Shown in pieces: positions 1 to 11,624 of a stretch of 64,000 nucleotides of DNA (position 1 is the first letter of the stretch; each line of letters opens with the position of its first letter). Below the pieces are notes generated by a model. The model made no database searches. It saw only the letters and a program-made list of their open reading frames with translations, and was not told the origin of the DNA. Both the position numbers and the translations under genes were made by a program. This DNA is from DATLSM01 sp963722965 (GTDB lineage: Bacteria; Actinomycetota; Thermoleophilia; Solirubrobacterales; 70-9), in the NCBI GenBank assembly GCA_963722965.1, contig CAVROX010000010.1:18949-82948 (forward strand), given 5' to 3'.

Positions 1-453
1 GATGTCGCCTACTTCGGCCAAAAGGACGCCCAGCAGGCGGCTGTGATCCGCCGCATGGCAGGGGACCTCGACTTCCCGGTGCGAATCGAGGTGCTGCCAA
101 CGGTGCGAGAGCCCGACGGCCTGGCGATGAGCTCGCGCAACGCCTATCTCGGGGAGCGGGACCGCCAGCGGGCTGCGGCGATCCCGCGGGCGCTGCGGGC
201 CGCCGAGGAGGAGGCGAGGGGGGACTCGCTGGCGGCCGGCCTCGCCGCGGCCCGTCGCGAGCTGTCTGACGCGGGTATCGAACCGGAGTACTTGGATGCG
301 CGCGACGCCGAGGAGCTTCGTCCGGTCAGCGCCCTGAATGGCGAGCCGGTCCTGATCGCAGTTGCCGCTCAGGTCGGCGGCGCCCGTCTGATCGACAACG
401 TGGTAATCCAACCCGAGAAGGCAGAGGGAACCGATGCAAAGGCAGATGCTTAA
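1..453 (+). CDS. panC: Pantothenate synthetase (pantoate--beta-alanine ligase), 3-prime part
   Basis: The window opens inside this gene; the reading frame is open from base 1 and closes with TAA at 451-453. PanC joins pantoate and beta-alanine with ATP to give pantothenate, the coenzyme A precursor, in the cytosol. The visible C-terminal half shows the family signature around YFGQKDAQQ, the SSRNAYL motif that positions ATP, and the usual small C-terminal lid domain. The last 20 bases overlap panD, and panB follows panD with an ATGA overlap, so this is a translationally coupled pantothenate operon. The N-terminal Rossmann half with the HIGH-type motif lies outside the window. Identification is confident. 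Confidence 0.95.
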   Translation, partial: DVAYFGQKDAQQAAVIRRMAGDLDFPVRIEVLPTVREPDGLAMSSRNAYLGERDRQRAAAIPRALRAAEEEARGDSLAAGLAAARRELSDAGIEPEYLDARDAEELRPVSALNGEPVLIAVAAQVGGARLIDNVVIQPEKAEGTDAKADA

Positions 454-814
454 GTCGAAGATCCACCGCGCGACGGTGACCGACTGCGACGTTGACTACA
501 TCGGCAGCGTCACGATCGACACCGAGCTGATGGCCAGCGCCGACCTGATCACCAACGAGCAGGTCCACGTTTGGGACCTCGACAACGGAACCCGCTTCGT
601 CACCTACGTAATCGACGGCGAGCCGGGAAGCGGGACGATGCAGGTAAACGGTGCCGCGGCCCATCTGACCCGACCCGGGCACAAGATCATCGTCGCCTCC
701 TTCGGCGGCTACGACGAGAGCGACCTCGAGCGCTACGCGCCGGTCGTAGTTCACGTCGATGCTGGCAATCGCAGCGTTGCGGTCGACAGCCATCCGGAGC
801 TACTCCTCTCATGA
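434..814 (+). CDS. panD: Aspartate 1-decarboxylase proenzyme
   Basis: PanD decarboxylates L-aspartate to beta-alanine, which PanC next door consumes. The 126-residue length is normal. The N-terminal MLKSKIHRATVT block and the IGSVTID self-processing site are present; Gly24-Ser25 is the expected cleavage bond that creates the pyruvoyl cofactor. The ATG at 434 overlaps panC by 20 bases; an internal ATG at 446 is an alternative start that would also preserve the family N-terminus. The stop TGA (812-814) overlaps the panB ATG at 811. The frame is intact. Confidence 0.96.
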   Translation: MQRQMLKSKIHRATVTDCDVDYIGSVTIDTELMASADLITNEQVHVWDLDNGTRFVTYVIDGEPGSGTMQVNGAAAHLTRPGHKIIVASFGGYDESDLERYAPVVVHVDAGNRSVAVDSHPELLLS

Positions 815-1743
815 GCTCCGCCCTCCCGCAGGCCCCTTCCGCGACCGGCGAGCAAGAGCCGATCACTCTGCCGCGGCTCGCTGAGATGAAGGAGGCGGGG
901 GAACCGATCGTGATGGTCACTGCCTATGACTATCCCTCGGCGATGGCGGCCGAGAAGGCGGGTGTAGACATTGTCTTGGTGGGTGACACGGCAGCGATGG
1001 TCGTCCTCGGCTATCCGGGCACAGAGCCCGTCTCAATGGACGAGATGGTGATGCTCGGCAAAGCCGTCCGCCGTGGCCTGAAAGCGCCGCTGATGGTCGG
1101 CGACATGCCGATGGGTAGCTATGAGGCAAGCAACGAGACGGCGGTAAGAAGCGCCCAGCGCCTGGTCAAGGAGACCGGCTGTCAGGTCGTCAAGCTGGAG
1201 GCGGGAGGCACGTCTGTTGAGCGAGCCCGGGCAATCGTCAGATCGGGGATCCCGGTGATGGGTCACGTCGGCCTGACCCCGCAAACCGCCACCGCCCTCG
1301 GCGGCTACAAGACCCAAGGAAAGACAGCCCAGGGTGCGATCCGGCTATGCGAGGACGCGCTGGCGCTGCAGTCCGTCGGTTGCTTTGCGATCGTTTTCGA
1401 GGCCGTTCCCGCCGCAATCACCGAGGCGATCGTCGAGAAGCTCGAGATCCCGACGATCGGCATCGGCGCCGGTCCCGCTACGGCGGGCCAGGTGCTTGTC
1501 TTTCACGACCTGCTTGGGATTACGACCGGCCGGTTGGCGAAGTTCGTCAAGCGCTACGCCGATATCCATCGCGAGATGGTGCGGGGTTTGCGCGAATACA
1601 CCACCGAGGTCCGCTCCCATCACTTTCCGGAGCCCGACAACATCTACAGCGTCGAGCCGGCCGAGCTGGAGGCGTTCAGGCATTACCTAGATCAGGAGAG
1701 TCTGGCCTCACAGAAGACCTGGGAGTGGGAGCCGCTTCCCTGA
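811..1743 (+). CDS. panB: 3-methyl-2-oxobutanoate hydroxymethyltransferase
   Basis: PanB makes ketopantoate from 2-oxoisovalerate and 5,10-methylene-THF, the first committed step to pantothenate. The 310-residue product is slightly long because of an approximately 20-residue N-terminal extension rich in Ala, Pro and Gln before the TIM barrel. Family motifs are present: VTAYDYPSA, the metal-binding VGDTAAM, VGDMPMGSY, VKLEAGG, and the GIGAGPATAGQVLVFHDLLG block with catalytic surroundings. I chose the ATG at 811 because it forms an ATGA overlap with panD, although the frame is open farther upstream. The last 68 bases overlap, tail to tail, the acyltransferase gene on the other strand. Confidence 0.95.
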   Translation: MSSALPQAPSATGEQEPITLPRLAEMKEAGEPIVMVTAYDYPSAMAAEKAGVDIVLVGDTAAMVVLGYPGTEPVSMDEMVMLGKAVRRGLKAPLMVGDMPMGSYEASNETAVRSAQRLVKETGCQVVKLEAGGTSVERARAIVRSGIPVMGHVGLTPQTATALGGYKTQGKTAQGAIRLCEDALALQSVGCFAIVFEAVPAAITEAIVEKLEIPTIGIGAGPATAGQVLVFHDLLGITTGRLAKFVKRYADIHREMVRGLREYTTEVRSHHFPEPDNIYSVEPAELEAFRHYLDQESLASQKTWEWEPLP

Positions 1744-2404
1744 ACTCGATCTGACGGATCACCTTCGCGGGGGCCCCGGCCGCAAGCACCCCTGCGGGCA
1801 GATCCCGGGTCACCACTGAGTTGGCACCGATCACACAGCGCTCACCGATCGTGACGCCGCTTGTGACCACGCAGTTGGCGCCAATCCAACAGTTTGAGCC
1901 GATGTTGACGACTCCCTTTGAGGTGAATCCCTGCTGGGTGACGGGGACGTTTGGGACCTCGAAGCGATGCTCGGCGTCACCGACGAAGCAGCCGTTGGCG
2001 AACATCGTGTGGTCCCCGATCGAGATCCGCCGATAGGAGGCAAGCATCGTGTTGCGGTTTAGAAAACAGCCGGCGCCGATCTCGATCTCGGCCTGAGGCG
2101 CCAGCGTGAGCCAACATCCTGGCTCAAGCAGCGTGCCTTCGCCGATCCGAAGCCGTCCCTCGTCAAGTGCCTGCAGGATCTCGCCCTCTACCGGTAAGCG
2201 GACGAAGAACCCTCCCTGCGCCGCGTGGCGAGCAATCCGCCAACGCCACAGGGTACGTCGGTTTCGCTCATACCAACGCCGCTTTGCCCACCACACCCTC
2301 CAGCCGCGCTGCCCGGCCCTGCCGCTCACGGCCCCTACGTTACGAAACCGGGGCACCATCGGCCCATCCCCGGGCCTTGCGCTCGCTTTTCGGCGCGTGG
2401 CCAT
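1676..2404 (-). CDS. Hexapeptide-repeat acyltransferase (left-handed beta-helix)
   Basis: The C-terminal half has the [LIV]-G-x-x-x-x hexapeptide repeat of LbetaH acetyltransferases (runs such as VVNIGSNCWIGANCVVTSGVTIG and RCVIGANSVVTRDLPAGVLAAG). The final coil GVLAAGAPAKVIRQI is typical of maltose/galactoside O-acetyltransferase and WcaF-type enzymes. The substrate cannot be told; a sugar or glycolipid O-acetyl transfer is likely. The N-terminal 65 residues are basic and rich in Arg and Trp. The ATG at 2404 leaves only 11 bases to the divergent ROK kinase start; the next ATG at 2359 leaves 56 bases and may be the true start. The 3-prime end overlaps panB antisense. Confidence 0.75.
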   Translation of the reverse strand: MATRRKASARPGDGPMVPRFRNVGAVSGRAGQRGWRVWWAKRRWYERNRRTLWRWRIARHAAQGGFFVRLPVEGEILQALDEGRLRIGEGTLLEPGCWLTLAPQAEIEIGAGCFLNRNTMLASYRRISIGDHTMFANGCFVGDAEHRFEVPNVPVTQQGFTSKGVVNIGSNCWIGANCVVTSGVTIGERCVIGANSVVTRDLPAGVLAAGAPAKVIRQIEFREAAPTPRSSVRPDSPDLGNA

Positions 2405-2415
2405 AGACTGCCCGC

Positions 2416-3375
2416 GTGGCTGAGCCGCGGGGTGGAATCGATCTCGGTGGGACGAAGATCCAGACGGCGATAGTCGATGGCGGCGGCAAGGTGCTGGGCG
2501 AGTCACGGAGGCCGACGCCAACCAGCGGTGGCCCGCAGGACGTTGCCGACGCGATGGCCGGCGCCGTGCGCGAGGCGGCCGGGGAAGCCGGGGTGCAGAC
2601 AAGCGCTCTCGGCGGCATCGGCGTCGGCTCGCCTGGCGACGTCAACGAGGCAACCGGCGTAGTCTCCGGCGCTCGCAACCTGCCCGGCTGGGAGGGCAGC
2701 TTCCCGCTTGCCGAAGTCCTCAGAAAGGACCTCGGCAGCGAGGTGCGGGTCGGCAACGACGTCCAGGTCGCCACCGAGGCGGAGTTCCACCTCGGCGCCG
2801 GCCGGGAGTTTCACAGCCTGATCGGCGTGTTCTGGGGGACCGGGGTCGGCGGCGGGCTGGTGCTCGACGGCAGACCCTGGCTGGGACGCGGCGCCGCCGG
2901 GGAGATCGGCCATATGGTGATCAAGCGCGGCGGAGCCAAGTGCCCCTGCGGGCGCAAGGGCTGCCTGGAGGCCTACGCAGGACGGGCGGCGATGGAGGCC
3001 GAGGCGCGGCGCCAGCACGAGGAGGGAGTCAAGACCGACCTCTTCAAGCTGATGCGCAAACACGACCGCGACCGGCTGACCAGCGGTATCTGGGAGCGAG
3101 CGCTAGATCACGGCGACCACCTCGCCGAGGAGCTGATCCAGCGCGCCGTCGAGGCGCTTGGCACCGGGATCGCCTCGGCCGTCAACCTGCTCGATCCCGA
3201 TGCGGTGATCATCGGTGGCGGCCTCGGCGTTCGCTTCGGAGAGCGCTATATGGAGCCGCTGACCAAGGAGATGGGCAAGCACCTGTTCGTCGATGAGCGC
3301 CCGCCGGCGGTGCGCGTCGCCACGCTCGCTGACCTCGGCGGCGCGATCGGCGCCTCCCTCCTTTTCGCCCGCTAG
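2416..3375 (+). CDS. ROK-family sugar kinase (glucokinase-like)
   Basis: A 319-residue cytosolic kinase, probably phosphorylating glucose or a related hexose with ATP (or polyphosphate). The N-terminal phosphate loop GIDLGGTKI, the EIGHM sugar-binding motif with the catalytic His, the ROK zinc site CPCGRKGCLE and the C-terminal GGGLG adenosine motif are all present. The length is normal for the family. The start is GTG at 2416, divergent from the acyltransferase with very little space between. ROK members also include repressors, but there is no N-terminal helix-turn-helix here, so an enzyme is expected. Substrate specificity is not decided by sequence alone. Confidence 0.85.
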   Translation: MAEPRGGIDLGGTKIQTAIVDGGGKVLGESRRPTPTSGGPQDVADAMAGAVREAAGEAGVQTSALGGIGVGSPGDVNEATGVVSGARNLPGWEGSFPLAEVLRKDLGSEVRVGNDVQVATEAEFHLGAGREFHSLIGVFWGTGVGGGLVLDGRPWLGRGAAGEIGHMVIKRGGAKCPCGRKGCLEAYAGRAAMEAEARRQHEEGVKTDLFKLMRKHDRDRLTSGIWERALDHGDHLAEELIQRAVEALGTGIASAVNLLDPDAVIIGGGLGVRFGERYMEPLTKEMGKHLFVDERPPAVRVATLADLGGAIGASLLFAR

Positions 3376-3383
3376 CCGTCGGC

Positions 3384-6266
<2,883 letters not shown>

Positions 6267-6302
6267 CGGGCTCGATTCTACGCAGGCGAACGGTTGTTCC
6301 CC

Positions 6303-8300
6303 TCAAGCCCCGGCCCGCATCCCCTCAAGGTCGCGACGCAGCTCCTTCAGCTCGTCGCGGATGCGGGCCGCCTCCTCGAAGCGGAGGTCCTCAGCGGCCG
6401 CGAGCATCTCCTCCTCAAGCGAGACGATCGTGCGCTCCAGCTCCGCCGGATCGAGGAAGGTTTCACCGCGCCGGCGCCGGCGCCGGCGCGGTGCCCGGTC
6501 CTCCATCGCAAGGAACTCGCTCATCTCGGATATCCCCTTGCGGACAGTCTCCGGGGTAATTCCGTGCTCCTCGTTGTAGGCGAGCTGGAGCTTGCGGCGG
6601 CGATCGGTCTCGCCGATCGCCGCCCGCATCGCGTCAGTCTCCCGGTCTGCGTACATCAGCACTCGCCCGTTGACGTTGCGGGCGGCCCGGCCGATCGTCT
6701 GCACCAGGCTGGTCTCGCCACGCAGGAACCCCTCCTTGTCGGCGTCGAGGATCGCGACCAGGGAGACCTCGGGCAAGTCGAGCCCCTCGCGCAGCAGGTT
6801 GACGCCGACCAGCACGTCGTACTCACCGAGGCGCAAGTCGCGGACGATCTGGATCCGTTCCAAGGTATCGATCTCTGAGTGCAGATAGCGGACCTTGATC
6901 CCGTACTCGAGCAGGTAGGCAGTCAGGTCCTCGGCCATCTTCTTGGTCAGCGTCGTCACCAGCACACGATCGCCGGCCTCCGCTCGCGCCTTGATCTCGT
7001 TCATCAGGTCGTCGATCTGGTTCTTCGTCTCGCGCACCTGGATTTCGGGGTCAACGATTCCGGTCGGACGAACGATCTGCTCGACGATCCGGGTCGACTC
7101 GGCCCGCTCGAACAGGCCGGGCGTCGCCGAGACCATCACCAGTTGGGGCACCCGCTCGAGGAACTCATCGAACTTCAGCGGTCGGTTGTCGATGGCCGAC
7201 GGCAGCCGGAAGCCGTAGTCGACCAGCGTCTGCTTGCGCGAGCGGTCGCCCTCATACATTCCGCCGATCTGCGGGATCGTCTGGTGGGACTCGTCGACGA
7301 AGACGACGAAATCGTCGGGAAAGTAATCGACCAGCGTGTGCGGCGGGCTGCCTGGAGGGCGTCCGTCGAGGATCCGCGAGTAGTTCTCGATCCCCGAGGT
7401 GAACCCCAGCTCCTTCAGCATCTCGATGTCATATGCGGTGCGCTGCCGCAGCCGGTGGGCCTCCAGCTGCTTGCCCGCCGCCTCGAGCTCGGCGGTGCGG
7501 GCATTTAGCTCTGCCCGGATTTCCTCGACCGCGCGCTCCAGGGTCTCGTCTTTGGTCACGTAGTGGGAGGCGGGCCAGACCGAAACGTGGTCGATTGTGT
7601 CGAGAACCTCGCCGGTGAGCGGGTCAAAGTGCTGGACTCCCTCGATCTCGTCGCCGAAAAGTGCAATCCGGTATGCGGACTCGGCGTAAGAGGGCATGAT
7701 CTCCAGCACCTCGCCACGGACCCGGAAGCCGCCGCGGCCCAGGACCGCGTCGTTTCGCTGGTACTGCATCTTGACCAGCTTGCGCAGCACCTCGTCGCGG
7801 TCTATCTGTGCGCCGACCCTGAACAGCTGCATTTTTTCGTTGTAGACCTGAGGCGAGCCGATCCCGTAGATGCAGGAGACGGATGCGACGATGATCACGT
7901 CGCGGCGGGCGAACAGGGCCGCAGTGGCGGCATGGCGGAGTCGGTCGATCTCATCGTTGATCGAGGAGTCCTTCTCGATGTAGAGATCCTGGGCCGGGAC
8001 GTAGGCCTCCGGCTGGTAGTAGTCGTAGTAGGAGACGAAGTACTCGACTGAGTTGTGGGGGAAGAACTCGCGGAACTCGTTGCACAGCTGAGCGGCAAGC
8101 GTCTTGTTGTGGGCGATCACAAGCGACGGGCGCTGGACGGCGGCGATCGTGGCCGCCATCGTGAATGTCTTGCCAGTCCCGGTTGCCCCGAGCAGCGTCT
8201 GGAAGCGCTCACCTGCTTTGAGGCCCTCTGCCAGCCCGGAGATCGCCCTCGGCTGGTCAGCGGTTGGCGTGTAGGCGGGATTCAACTCAAAATCAGCCAC
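6303..8300 (-). CDS. uvrB: UvrABC excinuclease subunit B
   Basis: UvrB is the DNA-bound helicase-like subunit of nucleotide excision repair; it receives damage from UvrA and recruits UvrC. Walker A GATGTGKTFT, the beta-hairpin block around YYDYYQPEAYVP that clamps DNA, the DESHQTIPQIGGMY motif, helicase motif VI QTIGRAARN and a C-terminal UVR domain (EEEMLAAAEDLRFEEAARIRDE) are all visible. I favour the GTG at 8300 (VADFELNPAYTP), giving 665 residues. The frame is open to 8444, but that extension is basic, low complexity and not family-like. It lies 36 bases upstream of uvrA in one operon. The frame is intact, unlike uvrA. Confidence 0.95.
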   Translation of the reverse strand: MADFELNPAYTPTADQPRAISGLAEGLKAGERFQTLLGATGTGKTFTMAATIAAVQRPSLVIAHNKTLAAQLCNEFREFFPHNSVEYFVSYYDYYQPEAYVPAQDLYIEKDSSINDEIDRLRHAATAALFARRDVIIVASVSCIYGIGSPQVYNEKMQLFRVGAQIDRDEVLRKLVKMQYQRNDAVLGRGGFRVRGEVLEIMPSYAESAYRIALFGDEIEGVQHFDPLTGEVLDTIDHVSVWPASHYVTKDETLERAVEEIRAELNARTAELEAAGKQLEAHRLRQRTAYDIEMLKELGFTSGIENYSRILDGRPPGSPPHTLVDYFPDDFVVFVDESHQTIPQIGGMYEGDRSRKQTLVDYGFRLPSAIDNRPLKFDEFLERVPQLVMVSATPGLFERAESTRIVEQIVRPTGIVDPEIQVRETKNQIDDLMNEIKARAEAGDRVLVTTLTKKMAEDLTAYLLEYGIKVRYLHSEIDTLERIQIVRDLRLGEYDVLVGVNLLREGLDLPEVSLVAILDADKEGFLRGETSLVQTIGRAARNVNGRVLMYADRETDAMRAAIGETDRRRKLQLAYNEEHGITPETVRKGISEMSEFLAMEDRAPRRRRRRRGETFLDPAELERTIVSLEEEMLAAAEDLRFEEAARIRDELKELRRDLEGMRAGA

Positions 8301-8519
8301 CCGCTGAACATAGCGAGGGGCCGCGACGAGCCCCGGCGCGAGACCTCTCGCCTCTAGGTCTTTTGATTTTGACCGAGCCGACCGAGCAACGCCGCTCGGG
8401 CGCGCCGCGCGCTTTACCTGCGCCGGCGCTGGTGGGGGGCGCACCTGACGGAGTGGCCCCTGTGAGGTGGATCGAATCGAGGGCTCCGCTAGCCCGCCGC
8501 GAGGAGTTTTCAGGCCCTC

Positions 8520-9044
8520 TCAGGGAAGTAGCTGTTGGAGGAGGCCGCCGGCGGGGCCGAGGAGGTTCTGGACGTTGTCAAGCAGCGAGCGCGCATCCTG
8601 GATCAGCTTGATCGCCTGGTCGATCGGGATGTTTTGGACGGTGGAACGAAGCGGCGCGGCGATCACGGGACTGATTGCGCCGGCCCGTTCGGCGTCGCCG
8701 ATGGCGCGCTCGAGTCCGGCGCGGATCGCTCCGGCCAGCCTGAGGTCCCCGATCTTGTAGCGGCGCACGAAGGCTTCCCGCGACTGCGGCGTCGCCAGCG
8801 CCCGCGCCAGCGCCTCCCGCGTTACGCCGAGCTTGCAGGCGGCGCCGTCAAGGGCCGAGAGCGAGAACTGCTCGGCGATCGCCTGGATGCTTTCGGGATT
8901 GCCCCAAGGGCGCGGCTTGCAAGGGTTTTGGGTCTTCGCCGGCACGTAGGAGGCACCGCCGGCCGCCAGGTAGGCGGCGGGCAGAGCGACGGCGGCGACG
9001 ATCGCTCCGGTGACCAGCAAACGCCCCCTCAGCAAGGTGTTCAC
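8520..9044 (-). CDS. Predicted exported protein of unknown function
   Basis: The start GTG at 9044 gives 174 residues beginning with a clear signal sequence: a short basic start, a hydrophobic stretch (LLVTGAIVAAVALPAAYLA), then small residues. The mature part has an NPCKPRPWG segment and two Cys that could form a disulfide. It ends in a helical region with IDQAIKLIQDARSLLDNVQNLL and a Gly/Leu/Gln tail. I recognise no domain. It follows the MFS exporter on the same strand with a 64-base gap, so it may belong to that transcript. The upstream extension of the frame to 9287 overlaps the MFS gene and looks spurious. Confidence 0.55.
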   Translation of the reverse strand: MNTLLRGRLLVTGAIVAAVALPAAYLAAGGASYVPAKTQNPCKPRPWGNPESIQAIAEQFSLSALDGAACKLGVTREALARALATPQSREAFVRRYKIGDLRLAGAIRAGLERAIGDAERAGAISPVIAAPLRSTVQNIPIDQAIKLIQDARSLLDNVQNLLGPAGGLLQQLLP

Positions 9045-9108
9045 AGCGACGCCCCACGCGGTGCTTCTGGGGGCCAGAACGCCTGCCGCAGGCAGGCTCG
9101 CTGCGCGC

Positions 9109-10482
9109 TCACAGCTCCACCCTCCTCGCCAGGCCGATCGGGACCAGCGCGAGCGCGCCGAGCAGGGCTCCGAGCAGAAACGAGGGACTGAAGGCGTGGG
9201 TGGCACCGCGGTCGAGCTGGTCCTGGAGTTCGCCGCGCAGCTGGAGGACTTCGGCCCTTTCAGTCGGGTTGCTCGGCAGCGGTTCAAAGGCGGGGCCGAT
9301 CGTCGGCACCTTCCCCTTCTGCGCCGCGATCCGGGCCGCGATGCGCTGGGCGAGGTCGATCTTCAGCAGCGGTTCGACCTTGGATTCGAGCACGACCGCG
9401 GTGCCGGCTTCGATCGCGTCGCTTCGCTGCTTGGCGATGTCGGCGGTGAAGATCGGCGTCAACGCAAGCAGGCCGATGACTACGCCGGCGTGGCGGGCCG
9501 AGATCGTCCAGCCGCCGTGGATCGCCTGCGAAGCGCGCCCGCGCAACGCGGTCTCGGTCAGCGCCGAGAGGACCAGCGAGAGGCCCACCCCGACCAGGAC
9601 CTGCGGCGGCAGAGTCAGGGCTACCTCCGCCCTGGGCAGCAACCCCAATCCGGCCAGGCCGCCGGAGACGAGGATTGCGCCGGCCGCGGCGCGCGCCCTG
9701 GCGCTGGGGACCCTGCGGCCGAGGCGACTGCCGGCCAGCGCCGAGAGGGGCATCACCGAGACGACGATCGCGGCAGCGATCGGGCTCAGCCGCCAACCTT
9801 CGATCAGCAGCAAGACGAGGAGGAAGAGGGCGGCTGCGATCGCCGCTGAGACCATCGCCAGAGCCAGGTTCGCGAGCAGGTGCGGGCGGCCGGTGGGGCG
9901 CAGCTCCGGCTCGATGATCCCGGTCGCGGCCTCGTGCCTGGCGACCGCGAGGATCGGTGCAGCCGCCGCGATCGCAAGCGGCGCCTGGAGCAGGAAGATT
10001 GACTGCCAGGAGACGAGCTGGGTGAGGACGCCGCCGACCGCCGGTCCGAGGGCGGCACCGGTGGCACCGGCGGTTGCCCATACCGCGGCGGCGCGGCGCT
10101 CTGAGCCAACGGTGGCGGGGAGCAGCTCGAGCGCCGCGGTGACCGCAGCGGCGCCGCCGAGCGCCTGCACGCAGCGAGCGACGATCAGGGTGGAGAGCTG
10201 GTCGGAGAGCCCGCAGGCGAGGCCGGCGCCGGCGAACACCGCAAGCCCGATCGCCCCAGCGCGACCGGGCCCCACCCGTCGCGCCAGCAGGGCGGCGGGC
10301 ACGGCCGCCAGCGCCATCACCAGGTTGAAGGAGACCAGCACCCAGGTGACGCCGGTGACGCTGGTGTTGAGGTCGCGGTAGATCTGCGGCAGCGCCAAGA
10401 CGACGATCGAGGAGTCGGCCAGCACCAGGCCGACGGCCAACGCCAGAGCAACGACACGCGGCCTTGGAGCCTGCCCGTTCAG
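9109..10482 (-). CDS. MFS transporter of the DHA2 (EmrB/QacA) drug-exporter type
   Basis: A polytopic membrane protein of about 457 residues with 12-14 hydrophobic segments. The first helix carries the DHA2-like motif ADSSIVVLALPQIYRDL, and helix 5 carries the antiporter motif around GATGAALGPAVGGVL. A hydrophilic, acidic and Arg-rich loop of roughly 100 residues precedes the last helix, possibly periplasmic. Substrates are probably lipophilic drugs or metabolites (inference). The likely start is an unusual CTG at 10482, which overlaps the TGA of the transglycosylase gene as CTGA and sits 8 bases after AAGGAG. No ATG, GTG or TTG is equally well placed; the open frame runs to 10602. Confidence 0.8.
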   Translation of the reverse strand: MNGQAPRPRVVALALAVGLVLADSSIVVLALPQIYRDLNTSVTGVTWVLVSFNLVMALAAVPAALLARRVGPGRAGAIGLAVFAGAGLACGLSDQLSTLIVARCVQALGGAAAVTAALELLPATVGSERRAAAVWATAGATGAALGPAVGGVLTQLVSWQSIFLLQAPLAIAAAAPILAVARHEAATGIIEPELRPTGRPHLLANLALAMVSAAIAAALFLLVLLLIEGWRLSPIAAAIVVSVMPLSALAGSRLGRRVPSARARAAAGAILVSGGLAGLGLLPRAEVALTLPPQVLVGVGLSLVLSALTETALRGRASQAIHGGWTISARHAGVVIGLLALTPIFTADIAKQRSDAIEAGTAVVLESKVEPLLKIDLAQRIAARIAAQKGKVPTIGPAFEPLPSNPTERAEVLQLRGELQDQLDRGATHAFSPSFLLGALLGALALVPIGLARRVEL

Positions 10483-11039
10483 TAGCCCAGCTCCTTCGCG
10501 TAATTCTGGCGGTAGTCCTTGCGCTTTTCGAGCACCTCGGCGACGTAGGCGCGGGTCTGGGGAAGCGGGATTTGATCCAACTTCAGGGAGGCGCCGCCCC
10601 ACCGGTCGGCGTTGCCGGGTCCGGCGTTGTAGGCGGCGAGGGCGGCGACCTCGTTACCGCCGTAGCGATTGAGCAGCTGGCGCAGGTAGTAGGTCCCGTA
10701 GCGGATATTGATTTCCGGATCGGAGAGGTCTCCAATCGTGAAGGTCGTGCCGCCGCTTAAGCGCTCGATCTCCTTTGCGGTGGCGGGGGTGATCTGCATC
10801 AAGCCCCGCGCTCCCGCAGGGGACGTCTGTTCGCGAAAGCGAGACTCCGAGTAGATGACGGCCGCGATCAGCGCCGCGTCGACGCCCTTTTCCTGCGACT
10901 GCTGGCGAATGATGTCCTCGTGGTGGAGGGGAAGGGTGAGCTCGAGGAGGACGTGGTCGAAATCGCCGACGACGCCAAGCAGCAGTGCAACAGCCACGCC
11001 CGCGGCGGCGGCCGCGCCTCCGATCGCCCACCTTCTCAT
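10479..11039 (-). CDS. Soluble lytic murein transglycosylase (SLT domain)
   Basis: A 186-residue exported or membrane-anchored enzyme that cleaves the glycan strands of peptidoglycan. An N-terminal hydrophobic segment (residues about 5-25) serves as signal or anchor. The SLT domain is complete: the catalytic Glu in IYSESRFR, the ARGLMQITPATA block, the RYGTYYLRQLL helix and the AAYNAGPGNADRWGG motif. The length is short because only the catalytic domain is present. The ATG at 11039 overlaps the coaE stop (ATGA), and the gene is coupled downstream to the MFS transporter, giving the order rpsA-coaE-slt-MFS. Confidence 0.92.
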   Translation of the reverse strand: MRRWAIGGAAAAAGVAVALLLGVVGDFDHVLLELTLPLHHEDIIRQQSQEKGVDAALIAAVIYSESRFREQTSPAGARGLMQITPATAKEIERLSGGTTFTIGDLSDPEINIRYGTYYLRQLLNRYGGNEVAALAAYNAGPGNADRWGGASLKLDQIPLPQTRAYVAEVLEKRKDYRQNYAKELGY

Positions 11040-11614
11040 CCCTTGAGGGTCTCGATCAGTGCGGACAGCGAGTCCTCGAGGTCCTCGAGGGTGCCGTCGT
11101 TGCGGATGAGGTGCTCGGCGCGGGCCGCCTTCTCAGCCTGCGGCAGCTGCCGGACCTCGCGCTCACCGACCAGCGCTTGGCCGCGCGCCATCGCACGGCT
11201 GCGGCGCACCTCCTCGGCGGCGACGACGGCCACGGTGGTATCGAAGGCTCCCTCCATCTCGGCCTCAAACAACAGCGGGACCTCGACTACGGCGACCTCG
11301 ACGGCCGCCGGCAGGGCGCCGAGCCACTCCCCTATCCGCTCGCCGACGAGGGGATGAACCTGGGCCTCAAGCCAGCTCAGCTGCTCGGGGTCGGCGAAGA
11401 CGATCTCGCCGATGCGATCGCGATTTACCCGGCCTCCGGGCGCCACTTCGGGGCCCCAGCGCTCGACGAGGCGGCCGAGCAGCGGTTCGGAGTCCAGCAG
11501 CCTGTGGACGACGGCGTCGCTGGAGATCGTCGCTGCGCCGAGTCGCTCAAATGCCCCCAGCGCCTCGGACTTCCCGGCCGCGATGCCGCCGGTGAGCCCG
11601 ATCGTCAATGCCAT
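11036..11614 (-). CDS. coaE: Dephospho-CoA kinase
   Basis: CoaE phosphorylates dephospho-CoA on the ribose 3-prime hydroxyl, the last step of coenzyme A synthesis. The P-loop GLTGGIAAGKS is at the N-terminus, followed by the ISSDAVVHRLL substrate region and the VEVPLLFEAEMEGAFD motif with the usual VPLLFE signature. 192 residues is a normal length. It starts 11 bases after the rpsA stop and overlaps the next gene by ATGA. The pairing rpsA-coaE is common in actinobacteria. The pantothenate genes that feed this pathway lie 10 kb away in this window. Confidence 0.96.
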   Translation of the reverse strand: MALTIGLTGGIAAGKSEALGAFERLGAATISSDAVVHRLLDSEPLLGRLVERWGPEVAPGGRVNRDRIGEIVFADPEQLSWLEAQVHPLVGERIGEWLGALPAAVEVAVVEVPLLFEAEMEGAFDTTVAVVAAEEVRRSRAMARGQALVGEREVRQLPQAEKAARAEHLIRNDGTLEDLEDSLSALIETLKG

Positions 11615-11624
11615 CGTTTCGAAG

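Noticed and set aside
1676..1743. Antisense overlap of panB and the acyltransferase as regulation
   Set aside because: A 68-base tail-to-tail overlap is common in compact genomes and nothing indicates a regulatory role.
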